From: Pieris napi
Taxonomy: Eukaryota; Arthropoda; Insecta; Lepidoptera; Pieridae
DNA length: 64,000 nt
Assembly (NCBI RefSeq): GCF_905475465.1
Contig: NC_062253.1
Coordinates: 2,356,001 to 2,420,000 of the forward strand
Direction: 5' to 3'
The position numbers and the translations under genes are program-made. Positions 9,798 through 20,700 of this stretch are shown piece by piece. The notes under the pieces were generated by a model. The model was given only the letters and a program-made list of their open reading frames with translations, was not told the origin of the DNA and ran no database searches. Numbering within the stretch: the stretch's first letter is position 1; each line of letters opens with the position of its first letter.

Positions 9798-10685
9798 AGC
9801 GGCCTTCACACGTACAGTTCGAACCGTAGGAAACAGCACGCGCCATTCCGATCTGCCGTCCAATCCGTCCGTGTAGACGCGACAAGCGCGTGGTGGTTTG
9901 ACAGTTCGATGCGGCGCATTGGTGTGTTCGAACGTTTGTACAGTTTTATGCGGGTACCTCGTGTGGATGACAATTATTTCAAAATGGCAGTTTGGAGCGT
10001 GGAATCAGTGACAGGTTTTATAAGGATATATCGGGAACATCCATGTTTATGGCAAGTTAAAAATAAGTCGGCTTATATAAACCGTAATTTAAATCTTCAA
10101 ATGAACGTCCAGTTGCCAGATATCTTAATGTTGCGGAAAGACGTTCTTCTGGTGTTATGCATTTTCTCATAACTGTATTTTGCTTAGTAATTCTGTGACG
10201 GATAAGTTCCAATAAGCAATTAAAATTATCGCCGTCCATCCTTAGGTAATTTTTAAAATCTTCTGGATAGTTTTCTCGTATTTCTTTTAACATGGGTAAA
10301 TGTCCAAATTTTCGTCTATATTTCTTAACCCATACACGTCTCCTTTTTAGATTATTAAAACCAACCACGAAACCAGCTAACGCGATCACTAGACGTGTAT
10401 CCATTTCTACTGTACCGGTTCAAACTGAAAGAAAACTTTTCAAATTGGTCGACATTCCACGCGCCATTCCATACTGCGATCTAAACTCTCGAAAAGCATT
10501 TATACGTACAGTTTTATCTGCAGGAAAGCGAAATAGACAGTTTGAACCGCAGTTCAAACTGTTATTACAATTTAAGCGTAAAGTAGAAGCACAGATCAGC
10601 GCGCGGTCTAGTCTGCACAGATTTATCTGCAGATTGGTGCGCAGTTCCAGAAATGCCATTCCGAACTGCACGTGTGAAGGCCGCT
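9798..10685 (-). mobile_element. PIF/Harbinger-type element, internally deleted
   Basis: TIRs AGCGGCCTTCACACGTACAG (9798) and the complement ending 10685, flanked by ATT on both sides. Minus-strand 10057-10404 keeps an open 115-codon frame with WVKKYRRKFGHLPMLKEIRE, NYLRMDGDNFNCLLELIRHR and PEERLSATLRYLATGRSF. This is the N-terminal part of a HARBI1-like nuclease; the catalytic core is missing. A MITE-like derivative. Confidence 0.82.
10057..10404 (-). pseudogene. Harbinger transposase N-terminal fragment
   Basis: Open frame of 115 residues with the LRYLATG motif typical of the region before the DDE nuclease of HARBI1/PIF transposases. The frame ends before the DDE domain, so it has no nuclease activity. 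A mis-spliced or domesticated use cannot be excluded but nothing supports it. Confidence 0.75.
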
Positions 10686-10748
10686 ATTGACGGCATATTT
10701 CAGAATTTCCGGAAATTCGCAATAAGATTGAACAATACCGCAATACAC

Positions 10749-10813
10749 GCCGCACACACACAATATTATTGACAATACGTATTTTATTGTCAATATTATT
10801 GCGTGTGTGCGGC
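10749..10813. repeat. 65-base near-perfect palindrome
   Basis: GCCGCACACACACAATATTA and its complement form arms of about 29 bases around CGTATTT. A related half-sequence is at about 9748-9772. Probably the remains of a small foldback element. Confidence 0.75.
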
Positions 10814-11069
10814 TAGCCTATATAATCTTTATTAAAAATGTTATTCTTCTTTCACTATAGTTATTGACAGGCTTATGTCAATAATAAGCATTTCCTAAAA
10901 ACAATGTCCAAAATATCTTGGCTCCTATATCTAAATCTAGTGGTAATACAGGCTATAGATGTCCAGAAATCGTCTGGAGGGATATGCAAGGCCCACGGAT
11001 ATGAAATAGTAATCGCCAGGTTCGGGAAGGAAACTCACACGCTCTGCTTGAAATGGAAACTAATAGGTA

Positions 11070-11400
11070 TTCATGCAATATTCATTCAATATACCGAAAA
11101 TAACTTTATTCATATAGGTAACTAAGTACACTTATGAACGTCAACAGAAGAGATGTTAAATGTATTCCAAATTCACATTTAACGTAAGAAGAACTGACAA
11201 GAAACTCTTCGCCGCTCTTTTTAATCGCCAAGTTTTGAAACACACAAATTGTTTGAACCTGAACAAATCAATCTCAAGGACTAGGATAATTTAAATATTC
11301 GTCAATTGTATAAAAAAGCTTCAATGATTCATTCACGTTTAACGAGTTTTAAATTTATTCAGTGATAATTCTCTAATTTCGCTTGGGAGTTTGTTGTAAA
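11070..11400 (-). repeat. Retroelement 3'-end repeat (family R2)
   Basis: Recognisable by ATAGGTAACTAAGTACACTT, GAAACTCTTCGCCGCTCTTT and ATCGCCAAGT. Related copies: 18620-18906 plus 23273-23345 (split by the LTR element), 23400-23500, 48055-48400, 53640-53815. Only tail sequence, no coding part seen. Confidence 0.65.
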
Positions 11401-11513
11401 AAACGGATACAATTTACCTCATAAAGTGTCCTGTCCATTTCAGTATTTTACTAGTAAAAGTAACAAGGCCGTAGAAAATAAAAAAAGGTGCATGTTCTTA
11501 TGTACGCGCGTAA

Positions 11514-13117
11514 TGGTAGGGGAGCCCACGATGCTAAATGGGGATTTACTCGAGCGTCGTAGAGACCTATTGGGATGCAAAGCTTAGATAAAAAGAAGAA
11601 AAAAATGTTATATGATAAATTCCTTTTCATCGGTGGGGGAAGCGGCTATAGATAGTTAAATATGTAAAAAAAAACTGTTGCATGGACATCCTCGAGCGCG
11701 TCAGATATTGATAGCATCTATGCCCTACGTATTTTTAATAATGTACGTATGTTAATCTGATCGTTTGCATGATGCGGGTGGTTGTATTTAAGGGTTGAAA
11801 ATTAAAAAAAAAAAAAAATTATCGAGCGCGTCAGATTTTCTAAGGGAGTGTTAAGTGCACCAAAAAAAAGCTCTCATTCACTAATCTGACGATTTCGATG
11901 GGACGCAAACCCACAGCCATTTTCTTAATTTGCAAAAAAAAATCGCAATTTTGAAATACTCAAGCGCGTCAGATTAAGATATATGTGGTTCATCTTTATG
12001 TTCTAAACGTACTGTCTCATAATCTGACGATTATCTAGAGGGATTCGCCTGATCTGCCAAAAAAAAATAGAAAAACGGTTCACCTAAAGGGCCATCCCTG
12101 CAACTTCCCGCTAATTCCATTCCTGGGCGCTTAAAATTGATATTTTGAGCTCGCTGAGTTCAAAGAAATAACATTTCTATGCATTTGAGCTCTCCCAGCT
12201 CGAAAGTCTGATAGAAGTTTCATAGAACACTATTTTTGGAATTTTCAAACCGCAATAACTTTTGAATGGATCAAGCAATTTTCACGCGGTTGGCGGCATT
12301 CGACGCAGTTTTATCATCCTCATAAATAATTTTGCAATTTTAATTGATCGAACCACAAATTTCGGAGTAATCCCGAAAAAACACTTTTTCGGGTTTCTTT
12401 CGTGTACGATATCTCTCGAACGAATCAACCGCTTTTGACCAGCTTGGTGGCGATCGACGTGGTTTTTCAAGCTCAAAGGCGGATTAGTTTTTGAAGTTGA
12501 TCGAAAAAGAAACCACTTTAAAAAAAAATATTTCTTATTTTTTTAAGATTTTTCAAAATTTCTCAAAATCTATCGGTCCGAATCGGTTCAAATTCACAGG
12601 AAATGTAATTTTGAGGGAAATATTTAGAACGCCGTTTAGTAGATTCCGATCGGTTTAAGGAAATGTAGGCATCACGCAGCTGCACGCATTTAACTTTATC
12701 GACGAATTTTTGTTATTTCGGCTTGCGGAAATCGTCAGATTATATTTTTTTCATTATTCTTGAATTATTTCCTTCACAATAAAAAAAAAATTAGCTACGC
12801 TCGAGAATGTCGAGATGACGTTTTTTTTTTACAACTTTGTTGCCCTCCCCTTTTTTTCCGTCACTCTCAAATTGTCAGATTAGTGGAATATACACTTTTT
12901 AGGATGTAATTAACTCACCCTACCTTAATCTGACGCGCTCGGGAATTTCTGATGGTCAATTTTTTTTTACTAAACTGATCCTGTCTCCTTCACGTGCGGC
13001 TTTATATATGGGCCTCATATTTTGTGGAGGTACTTAACCGGGTACAAGGTATCCCCCTATATATTAATCTGCCGCGCTTTAGTAAATCCCGAAATCCCCT
13101 CTTGGGCTCCCCTACCA
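11514..13117. mobile_element. 1.6-kb DNA element with subterminal hairpin repeats
   Basis: TIR TGGTAGGGGAGCCCA at 11514, complement ending 13117, TSD TAA on both sides (11511-11513, 13118-13120). A related repeat at about 26780-26800 shows the empty site GCGCGTAAGAAG. Inside, GAGCGCGTCAGA is followed about 55 bases later by AATCTGACG in units near 11694, 11823 and 11963, and mirrored near 12729, 12876 and 13061. No transposase found. The TSD suggests a PIF-like or another 3-bp-TSD transposase acting in trans. Confidence 0.8.
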
Positions 13118-13282
13118 TAAGAAGTTATACTTCTTTGGCATTATTAAAAATAGTTTTTGATTGCATGCAAATAATTAATTACAATTAAATAATCAAAGAC
13201 TGGAAAAGGAGTCATTATAGTCAATAAAGTTCAGTTTACATTTGAAAAATTAAATAAATATTTATTATTATTTTCTTACATT

Positions 13283-13618
13283 AAGTGTAACATAAATTCT
13301 ATTATTATTCGAATGTTGTTTTTAAATTATGTCCAATGCCGTAGCATCTTCGGTGGGCTTCATTCTGTAAATTTTGTGTCACGGTGCGCGCGCAGTGTAA
13401 AATTTCACTTTCATCAATTTTTCATAACGCGCCTAGAGAAGTATAACTTCAAGTGTAACATAAATTCTATTATTATTCGAATGTTGTTTTTAAATTATGT
13501 CCAATGCCGTAGCATCTTCGGTGGGCTTCATTCTGTAAATTTTGTGTCACGGTGCGCGCGCAGTGTAAAATTTCACTTTCATCAATTTTTCATAACGCGC
13601 CTAGAGAAGTATAACTTC
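13283..13618. repeat. 168-base tandem duplication
   Basis: Two head-to-tail copies, 13283-13450 and 13451-13618, look identical by eye and each start AAGTGTAACATAAATTCTAT. They lie inside an interspersed repeat whose other copy is at 26330-26830 in opposite orientation (shared GAAGTATAACTTC and GTGTCACGGTGCGCGCG). Confidence 0.9.
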
Positions 13619-13907
13619 AATAATAATAGTAAATAATTATCACTGCAAGGTTGCCAAACGACTCAGCGAAAGGTCTCTATGGAGTTGTTGAAAATGTCCA
13701 CCGAGTAATTTTTCATTACAATTTTATTGTAAGCTAAACACGCTAAATGTTTTCGACATAATCAGTTAACAGGCCAATTAAACCATGACAAACGTGAGAT
13801 AGGCGTGTGAAATGGATATTTGTTTCAAGTCAACCTTGTATAGGGATTTTAGGCAAGCAATACCGTCTGAATTATGTATAACCTTGTTACACTACATCCA
13901 TGACGTC

Positions 13908-14270
13908 CAGCGGCGGATTTACCAGCAGTCTGAGTAGGCTGGAGCCTAGGGCTTTTTGGGGAGTCACATTTGGGAAACAATTTGGGCTGACCAGAGGGGG
14001 GGGGGGGTCAAATTGCTGTAATCTGCTTACGTCATACGTAAACGGCCTGTTCCCTCAATCAACAGATATATACTCAGTCCTACTACTGGTCACAGGCTGG
14101 GAATTGGTTGGTTTGGGTACAATTCTGTGATCAAACCCACACATTATTTCATATGCATTTTCAACGAAATTGTTGGTATGAAAAATATTCTAGGAAATGT
14201 AAATTGTAGGCAAGAGCGGCAAAAACTTCACAGCTTATATATACCATGAACATTTGACAATCCGCCACTG
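13908..14270. mobile_element. hAT MITE with 8-bp TSD
   Basis: Termini CAGCGGCGGATT and AATCCGCCACTG, flanked by exact ATGACGTC duplications (13900-13907 and 14271-14278). 363 bases, no transposase. TSD length and the CAGNGGCGG ends are diagnostic of hAT. Confidence 0.9.
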
Positions 14271-15030
14271 ATGACGTCACGTCACAATTCAAGTGCAACG
14301 ATGCCTGTTCATGGACGTTCAGTCACCAACATGTCCCCTGAGGTAGTGTGGATCTCAGCTACGTTTAATTATTGCGTGTTGAACGGAGACAAATAATACG
14401 TCAGCTGGCGTGCTGTTCTGCAGCGTGTTGCGCTTCAAATGTTAAACAAATGAATGCACTATGTCTTAATAATTGATATTGGCGCCCTCTAACGAAGTGT
14501 GTCAAACCCAAATTCGATGTTCTTGAATATCCATGTTCCACTTGAGTAGTTGTATGAAGAGAATGCTCGCTAAAATTGCAGCCTATTTTGTAAGACCGCT
14601 GTCGTTGAATCGCTCTCGAAGACTAATCAAACCAAATTCTATCAAAAAAAGGATTTTTTTAGCCTACGAACTTGCAGCTGTAGCATTAGTTTTTTAATAT
14701 TTTAAAGAGATTTCAGTTAATACAGCGGTCGTTCGAAAAGTGTTTTAAAATACAAACTTCAATATGTTTTAACATATCCATAGCCATAAATGTTAAATTA
14801 AAAGTTAAAAAAATTAAATAAAAATGAAATTAAAAACAGCCTTTATTCGAGTACTACATAATCAGGATTACATGAAGTCCATGTCAATATGATTAACATT
14901 AGTACTCCATCTCCGGAGTGCAGGCCTCCTCCAAATTCTTCCATTTGTCTCTCATCTTCCCCGCTATCCCATTTATTCTAATAGTTACATACACAATCTT
15001 ATATTGATTGTTTTAATTAGAACTATTTAA

Positions 15031-15252
15031 TACAGCAGTGTTGGCTTCAGCGTGCGTCTCTCATCCCTGAAGTCGTTGGTTCGATCTCGGCTGTGCACCA
15101 ATAGACTTTCTTTCTATGTGCGCGTTTAACATTCACTCGAACAGTGAAGGAAATGGTGAGGGCTGACTTGCCTTTGACTCAAAAAGTCGACGACGTGCGT
15201 CAGGTACAGGAGGCTGATCACCTACTTGCCTATTAAACTGACAAATGATCAT
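15031..15252 (+). mobile_element. tRNA-derived SINE (family S1)
   Basis: Has an RNA polymerase III B-box-like GGTTCGATCTC, TGTGCACCAATAGACTTTCT, GAACAGTGAAGGAAA and a CAGGAGGCTGATCACCTACT tail. Other members: 18228-18512 (-) and 52780-53280 (+, interrupted). Confidence 0.7.
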
Positions 15253-15619
15253 CTAAGACCGCTGGTCGCCTCGCTGGGCCTCCCCCGGGGCCACCGGGGG
15301 TCTCACCCAGCGGAGCTTGACCGCGAGCCGCGTAGCTGCCCGAAACCAACGATCAAGACACCAGGGCCAAGTCGAGAATACTCCTTGGCCCCAAACCACC
15401 GGATTTGACACTCCGGACTCTAGTCTGACCCCATCGGCTGCGCGCAGCGAGTTGAGGCCAACGTCTCCTCGCGCGCTGATAAGGATTAGATATCCGACCA
15501 CGTACCGCCCTGTATCAGCAGGGCGCGAAATACCACACCACCCGAAGGGGGCATAGCCCCGAACGGGCCTAAACACACCCCTCTCGAGGGAGTGTGTAGC
15601 AAATTCCACGACGATGACG
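15253..15619 (-). mobile_element. GC-rich insertion of unknown class
   Basis: A strikingly GC-rich 367-base block in AT-rich DNA, flanked by exact AATGATCAT repeats (15244-15252, 15620-15628), inserted in the tail of SINE S1. A single minus-strand frame of 118 codons (15609-15253) spans it, including RPVRGYAPFGWCG and ATRLAVKLRWVRPP. Probably a retroelement fragment; the family was not recognised. Confidence 0.6.
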
Positions 15620-15755
15620 AATGATCATGTTATACATAATTATCACAGTGTGATACATAATTTTTTTAGAAGATTCACTTTAGAATCCAATTATGACAAG
15701 AATTTTAACAGCTTTTTTTAATTTCAAACAAAAATGTTTCTTTTTTGTTTCCTAG

Positions 15756-17704
15756 ATCAGTCTCTGACGTCGGAACAATCTGTCCTGCTTCTCGATCCAG
15801 ACGCAAGCCTGAAAACACCAGATAAACACTACCGACTGAGTGAGATCACCATGGCATACGGTTTTCCGGTTGAGGATCCGGAGTCAGGTTCTGCTGAAGG
15901 TTACATTGGCGAGGATAATCAATTTTATGGTGTTCTACATATAGGTATAAATATATAAATAGTTCTGTACTACTTTTCCAGCGCAAAAGTTTTTTTTTAT
16001 AGAACAGAGGGTAAACGGGCAGAAGGCTCACCTAATGTTAAGTGATACCACCGCCCATGGGCACTCTCAATGCCAGAGGGGTCGTCAGTGCGTAAAAGGC
16101 CAGCATTTTAAGAATTGGTACGCTCTTTTCTTGAATGACCCTAAGTCGAATTGGTTCGGAAATACTTCAGTGGGCAGCTGGTTCCACATAGTGGTACGCG
16201 GTTAAAATGCTCAGCCTTGCGATTCTGTAACTCACTTTTCGAACTCACACAGCGGTTTTCGCATCAGCGGTCGCTCTCAAATCAGTCGTGAAGCAGTCAT
16301 TTTATGATTTGGCATTCTGATAAAGAATAAAGTACAAGCTCCAACCTATTCAGAATGCCAAATCATAAAATGACTGCTTCACGACTGATTTGAGAGCGAC
16401 CGCCGATGCGAAAACCGCTGTGTGAGTTGGAAAAGTGAGTAACAGAATCGCAGGGCAGTCGTGGAACGACGGACGTCGAGGTGATACGGGGGTAATTTGG
16501 TATTCTGCCTCGACGTGTGCAGTGCGTGAGACGTTTTTATGTTTTTTAAATTATGTTTTTATTCCAGGAAACAGGACGCTACACGCTGACCCCTACGGGC
16601 GCGATGACCCCAACAAACAGTTTGGGGCTTATGAAAATGACTTTATGCAGGCCCCACGAAGCGTGCATAGCGAATCTCAGGTGATCTCGGCTACATGTGA
16701 CGGTAGGGCTCTCAATACCAGTAATAACGCTCAGGCTATGTAGAATATTCTGGTAAAAGAAGATTCATCAAAGAAGTAACATCAATTTATATTTTATTAA
16801 CCTTTAAAAAATCTTTCGCCATTAGAATCAATTATCCCTGATGAACCTAATATTATTGTGAAAGTGATGTGTGACACGTACGTAAATAACTACAAAAACG
16901 TCCAGGATAATCTCTATTGCTTATTTAATAAAATAAATATTAAGCCGGGGCTAGCCAATGATAACACTATAATATAGTCATACTCAATGGGATTCTCGAT
17001 TTATATGAAGTTTACTCTCATTAAAAACATACATGGGAAAAAGATACATGAAAACATAAATAGTAAAAATGTATACTATTTTTACTATTATTGTATTAAA
17101 GTCCTACTAAAAACGTCGGCGTATTCGAAACGGTTCCACTGCTACTCAGCGTATCTCAGAAGGCAAGCTGTTGGTAAAACTATGAAATAAGTTATACGTG
17201 GGTAACACTGAAAATGTTTAGAACTAGCCAGTTAGAAACATTGCTAATGAAAACTTTTTTTGAAATTCAATTTTAGAACTCTTTGGTAACCTAATGTATT
17301 ATATTACATTCATTTGTCATTTGTTTTTGTCAATTGGCGGAAAATCTAAAACTCTTGTTACTCTGCGTATCTCAGAAGGCAAGCTCTTGGTAAAACTATG
17401 AAATAAGTTATACGTGGGTAACACTGAAAATGTTTAGAACTAGCCAGTTAGAAACATTGCTAATGAAAACCTTTTTGAAATTCAATTTTAGAACTCTTTG
17501 GTAACCTAATGTAGTATATTGCATTCATTTGTCATTTGTTTTTATGATTTGGCGGCAAATCTAAAACTCTTGTTACTCTGTGTACTGTGTGCGCAGTTTT
17601 TGCCCCCCCCAGAATACGAAGGGCAGCCTGTGCATCCACCACCGAATATTGATTGTTCCGATGATGGACGCTCAGAGGGGGATTCTCCACAGCGGAAACG
17701 TGTG
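15756..17704 (+). CDS. Copy C prodomain exons and furin site
   Basis: Exon 15756-15944 follows a TTTCCTAG acceptor and ends before GTATAA. Exon 16568-16680 follows TTCCAG and ends before GTGATC. Joined, they read DNQFYGVLHIGNRTLHADPY, which parallels the ADAM10 prodomain block around FEGFIQTRGGTFYVEPAERY. Exon 17597-17704 follows GTGCGCAG, is phase 0, and carries one cysteine and the PQRKRV furin-type cleavage site. Its donor must be phase 0 to join the next exon, and the only fitting one is GTACCC at 17705; the better-looking GTAATC at 17718 is out of phase. That junction should be treated as provisional. Confidence 0.7.
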
Positions 17705-20700
17705 GTACCCCCCTGGGGTAATCTCTGTTTGAACTGCACCTTTTTGGGGGTTTATGGGCTCCGGGAGTCTCACTCACCGCACGAAACGCGAGTACAACAA
17801 GATAAACTTATTGTATCACTTCACGCCGGTTTTCTGTGAGACAGTGGTGCTGCCCCGGTCGTGCCTGCCCATTTGGCTGAAGCCCGAAAGCAACAGCATG
17901 ACACTCCCACTAGGAAAAATGTATGTAATCAAAATTGTGTGAAGGAGACCAATAAATTACTTTCTTTAGGATTGTATTTAATTCTAAACACGCCCTTACT
18001 CTATAATCGATTCTAATACTTACAATCATTTTAATATTTCAGTACGATTCAAGCTTCAGTCATTTGATGCAGTTAGAGGAGAAGAAAACCGGTGTGGCAC
18101 AAGCAAGAATATGTGAATTGCTTCTCTTGGCGGATAAAGAGTTCTATGAAAAAGTAATATTTATTATTATTTGGAAATCCCCTGAAGCTTGAATTTATGT
18201 TCAAAAATCTAAAGTAAAAATTAAATAAATCGGTGGCGCTACAACCTCTTTAGGTCTGGGCCTTAGATTTCAGAATCTGTTTCACGATCATTTTATTCAA
18301 TCTAAGGCTAGTAGGTGATCAGCCTCCTGTGCCTGACACACGCCGTCGACTTTTTGGGTCTAAGACATGTCGGTTTTCTCGCGATTTCCTTCACCGTTCG
18401 AGCGAATGTTAAATGCGCACATATAAAGAAAGTCCATTGTGCACAGCCGGGGATCAAACCTACGACCTCAGGGATGAGAGTCGCACGCTGAAGCCACAAG
18501 GCCAATGCTCATTTACACACCAGTTCTTAAAAAATCAAAGTACCTTACGATATTCGAAAACCTCTAACACGCCAATAGGTCAAGCTCATTCCTTTGCCTG
18601 ACACATGTCTATTGATAGATACACTCTCAAGCGAAATTAGAGAATTATCACTGAATAAATTCAAAACTCTCGTTAAACGTTAATTAATCAATAAAGCTTT
18701 TTATAAATTTGACGATTATTTCAATGATCGTAATCCTTGGGATTGATTTGCTCCAGTTAAAATATTTATAGCTGTTCTGCGTTACAAACAATTTGAATGA
18801 CTCTAAACTTGGCGATTAAAAAAAGTAGCGGAGTTTCTTGCCAGTGTTTGCCCGCTCTACGCTCTTGACTTGAGAACTGGTAGTAAATGTAAATTTAGAA
18901 TTAATTTGACGGCGCATTCCTAGCGCCATCTGTTTAGAAATAGTAGAATTATTGGAACGAGATTTGACTATGGTCAGTCTGGCGGAGCGTCGTGTCGATG
19001 GTCAGCGCGAACATGTTGAATTTCGTTTAGTTTTCGAACGTCAACGGCGAGCGCACCACGTCTGCGACGAATCGCTTTTTGTTCCAAATAATCTTGTGTC
19101 TTTTTGTTACAAAACTAATTAAAAGTGATAGATTAAGTGATTCCCTAATTACGAGTGAATAGATTTTAGTGAATTGCTGTAAGGGAGATACTTTTTGTGA
19201 TTCTATTGTTCCTACCCACATAACAACTTATTGAAGACATGGCTTATTCTTATGATAAAGGGCATCCGCCCATATCAGAAGTGGGATCCCATGCGCTACT
19301 GACCGTGCAAAAACAACCACCTGACTAAAATAGCGCCTTGAAGATGTTAAGTAATATGGAAATTTTACTTACCCGGATGTTAGCGACAACGCAACCACCG
19401 GTGGCAACTGCTAACGCCCAGTATAGTGCAGTGAAATTCGTAGTTTAATCGGGTAGACGCAGACGCGGATATAGAAGGTTGGTCTTAATTACTGAGCTTA
19501 AAGTACTGACTAAACATTTAGAGGGCGTAGATTTCTCTAGCTCTCTAGCAGTGTACTGAAAGGGCGCGCAGCTTGCTTGAGCAAGTTAAATTTGTATGAG
19601 CTGACATGGGAGAATGTAAAACAAAGTTTAATGGCTAGATTTTGTAAACCAAAATTATTTCAAGACTTCTTTGATGAAATATTGCGTTTTCAAATTGGAA
19701 CAAAAGAAACTGCAGCAGAATGGCCTGCGCTTATGGAATATGATCGAAACTATACCTAAAACCCGAATCTCAAGATTTTATAACTGGATACGTCATATCG
19801 GTCTTATGTCAGAAGGATGATTTGATATGCCGTGAGCTAAACGCATATACTGTCACTATTAAACCTCAGCTGTTTAAAATCTTAAAAGGCATTTCCCTAA
19901 AGCGAAGATCGGGTGTTACTGAAATCCAAGAGCCTGATTTCAAGCGACCTAGAATAATTGTGGACGCAAGATTTTCTGGTAAATGTCATTTTTGTAAAAT
20001 CCTCGGACACCGGCAAGCCGACTGTAAAAAGCGTCTTCAAGAAGATTCTTCTAGGATGACTAAGCAGCAAGATCCGTCAACTGCAACACGTGCCCCCGAG
20101 AAAACTTCTACCGTAACCTGTTATATATGCGGTCAAGTTGGACACATAGCAACAATTTGTAAAGAAAAGGAAAAAAAAAGGTGGTGGATCTACTGCAAGG
20201 TAATAGGTCAATATCTGCGAACAGTGGCTGTCGAGGGGCACCTTGGGGATGTCATCTGGTGAGTCAGTCTCCTTTTTTTTTTTGTTTGATAGCGGATCGT
20301 CTTGCTCGTTGAGAAAAGAGAGCTACTCTACTAAGTGCCCAAGTACTGTGCGCAATCATCTTGTGTATCTTGCGGGCATTGGTGGTGATGAAATAAAATC
20401 TACGTCACAGATTTCGAGTGAGGTTAATCTTGAAAATTTTATAAAACTCTTGACATTTCATGTAGTACCAGACTCATGTCTTACCCTGTTATAATAGGTA
20501 GGGACATTTTAGAAAACGGTGTGAGCGTCAAAATTAATAATGATAATTTGATTTTTTTTTCAATTTGAGGAACAAGTTAATGTTTGAAGTCTAAAACTGA
20601 CCTGACCCCACGTGTTCATCGTTGGTGGGCATTTTTCCAAGCCTACGATTTTGATATCATATATCGCGAGGGTCGTGGCATGGAGTACGCGGATTGCCTT

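Noticed and set aside
13313..13636. 107-codon ORF as a gene
   Set aside because: It merely spans the 168-base tandem duplication, so the peptide repeats itself; the sequence is an interspersed repeat.
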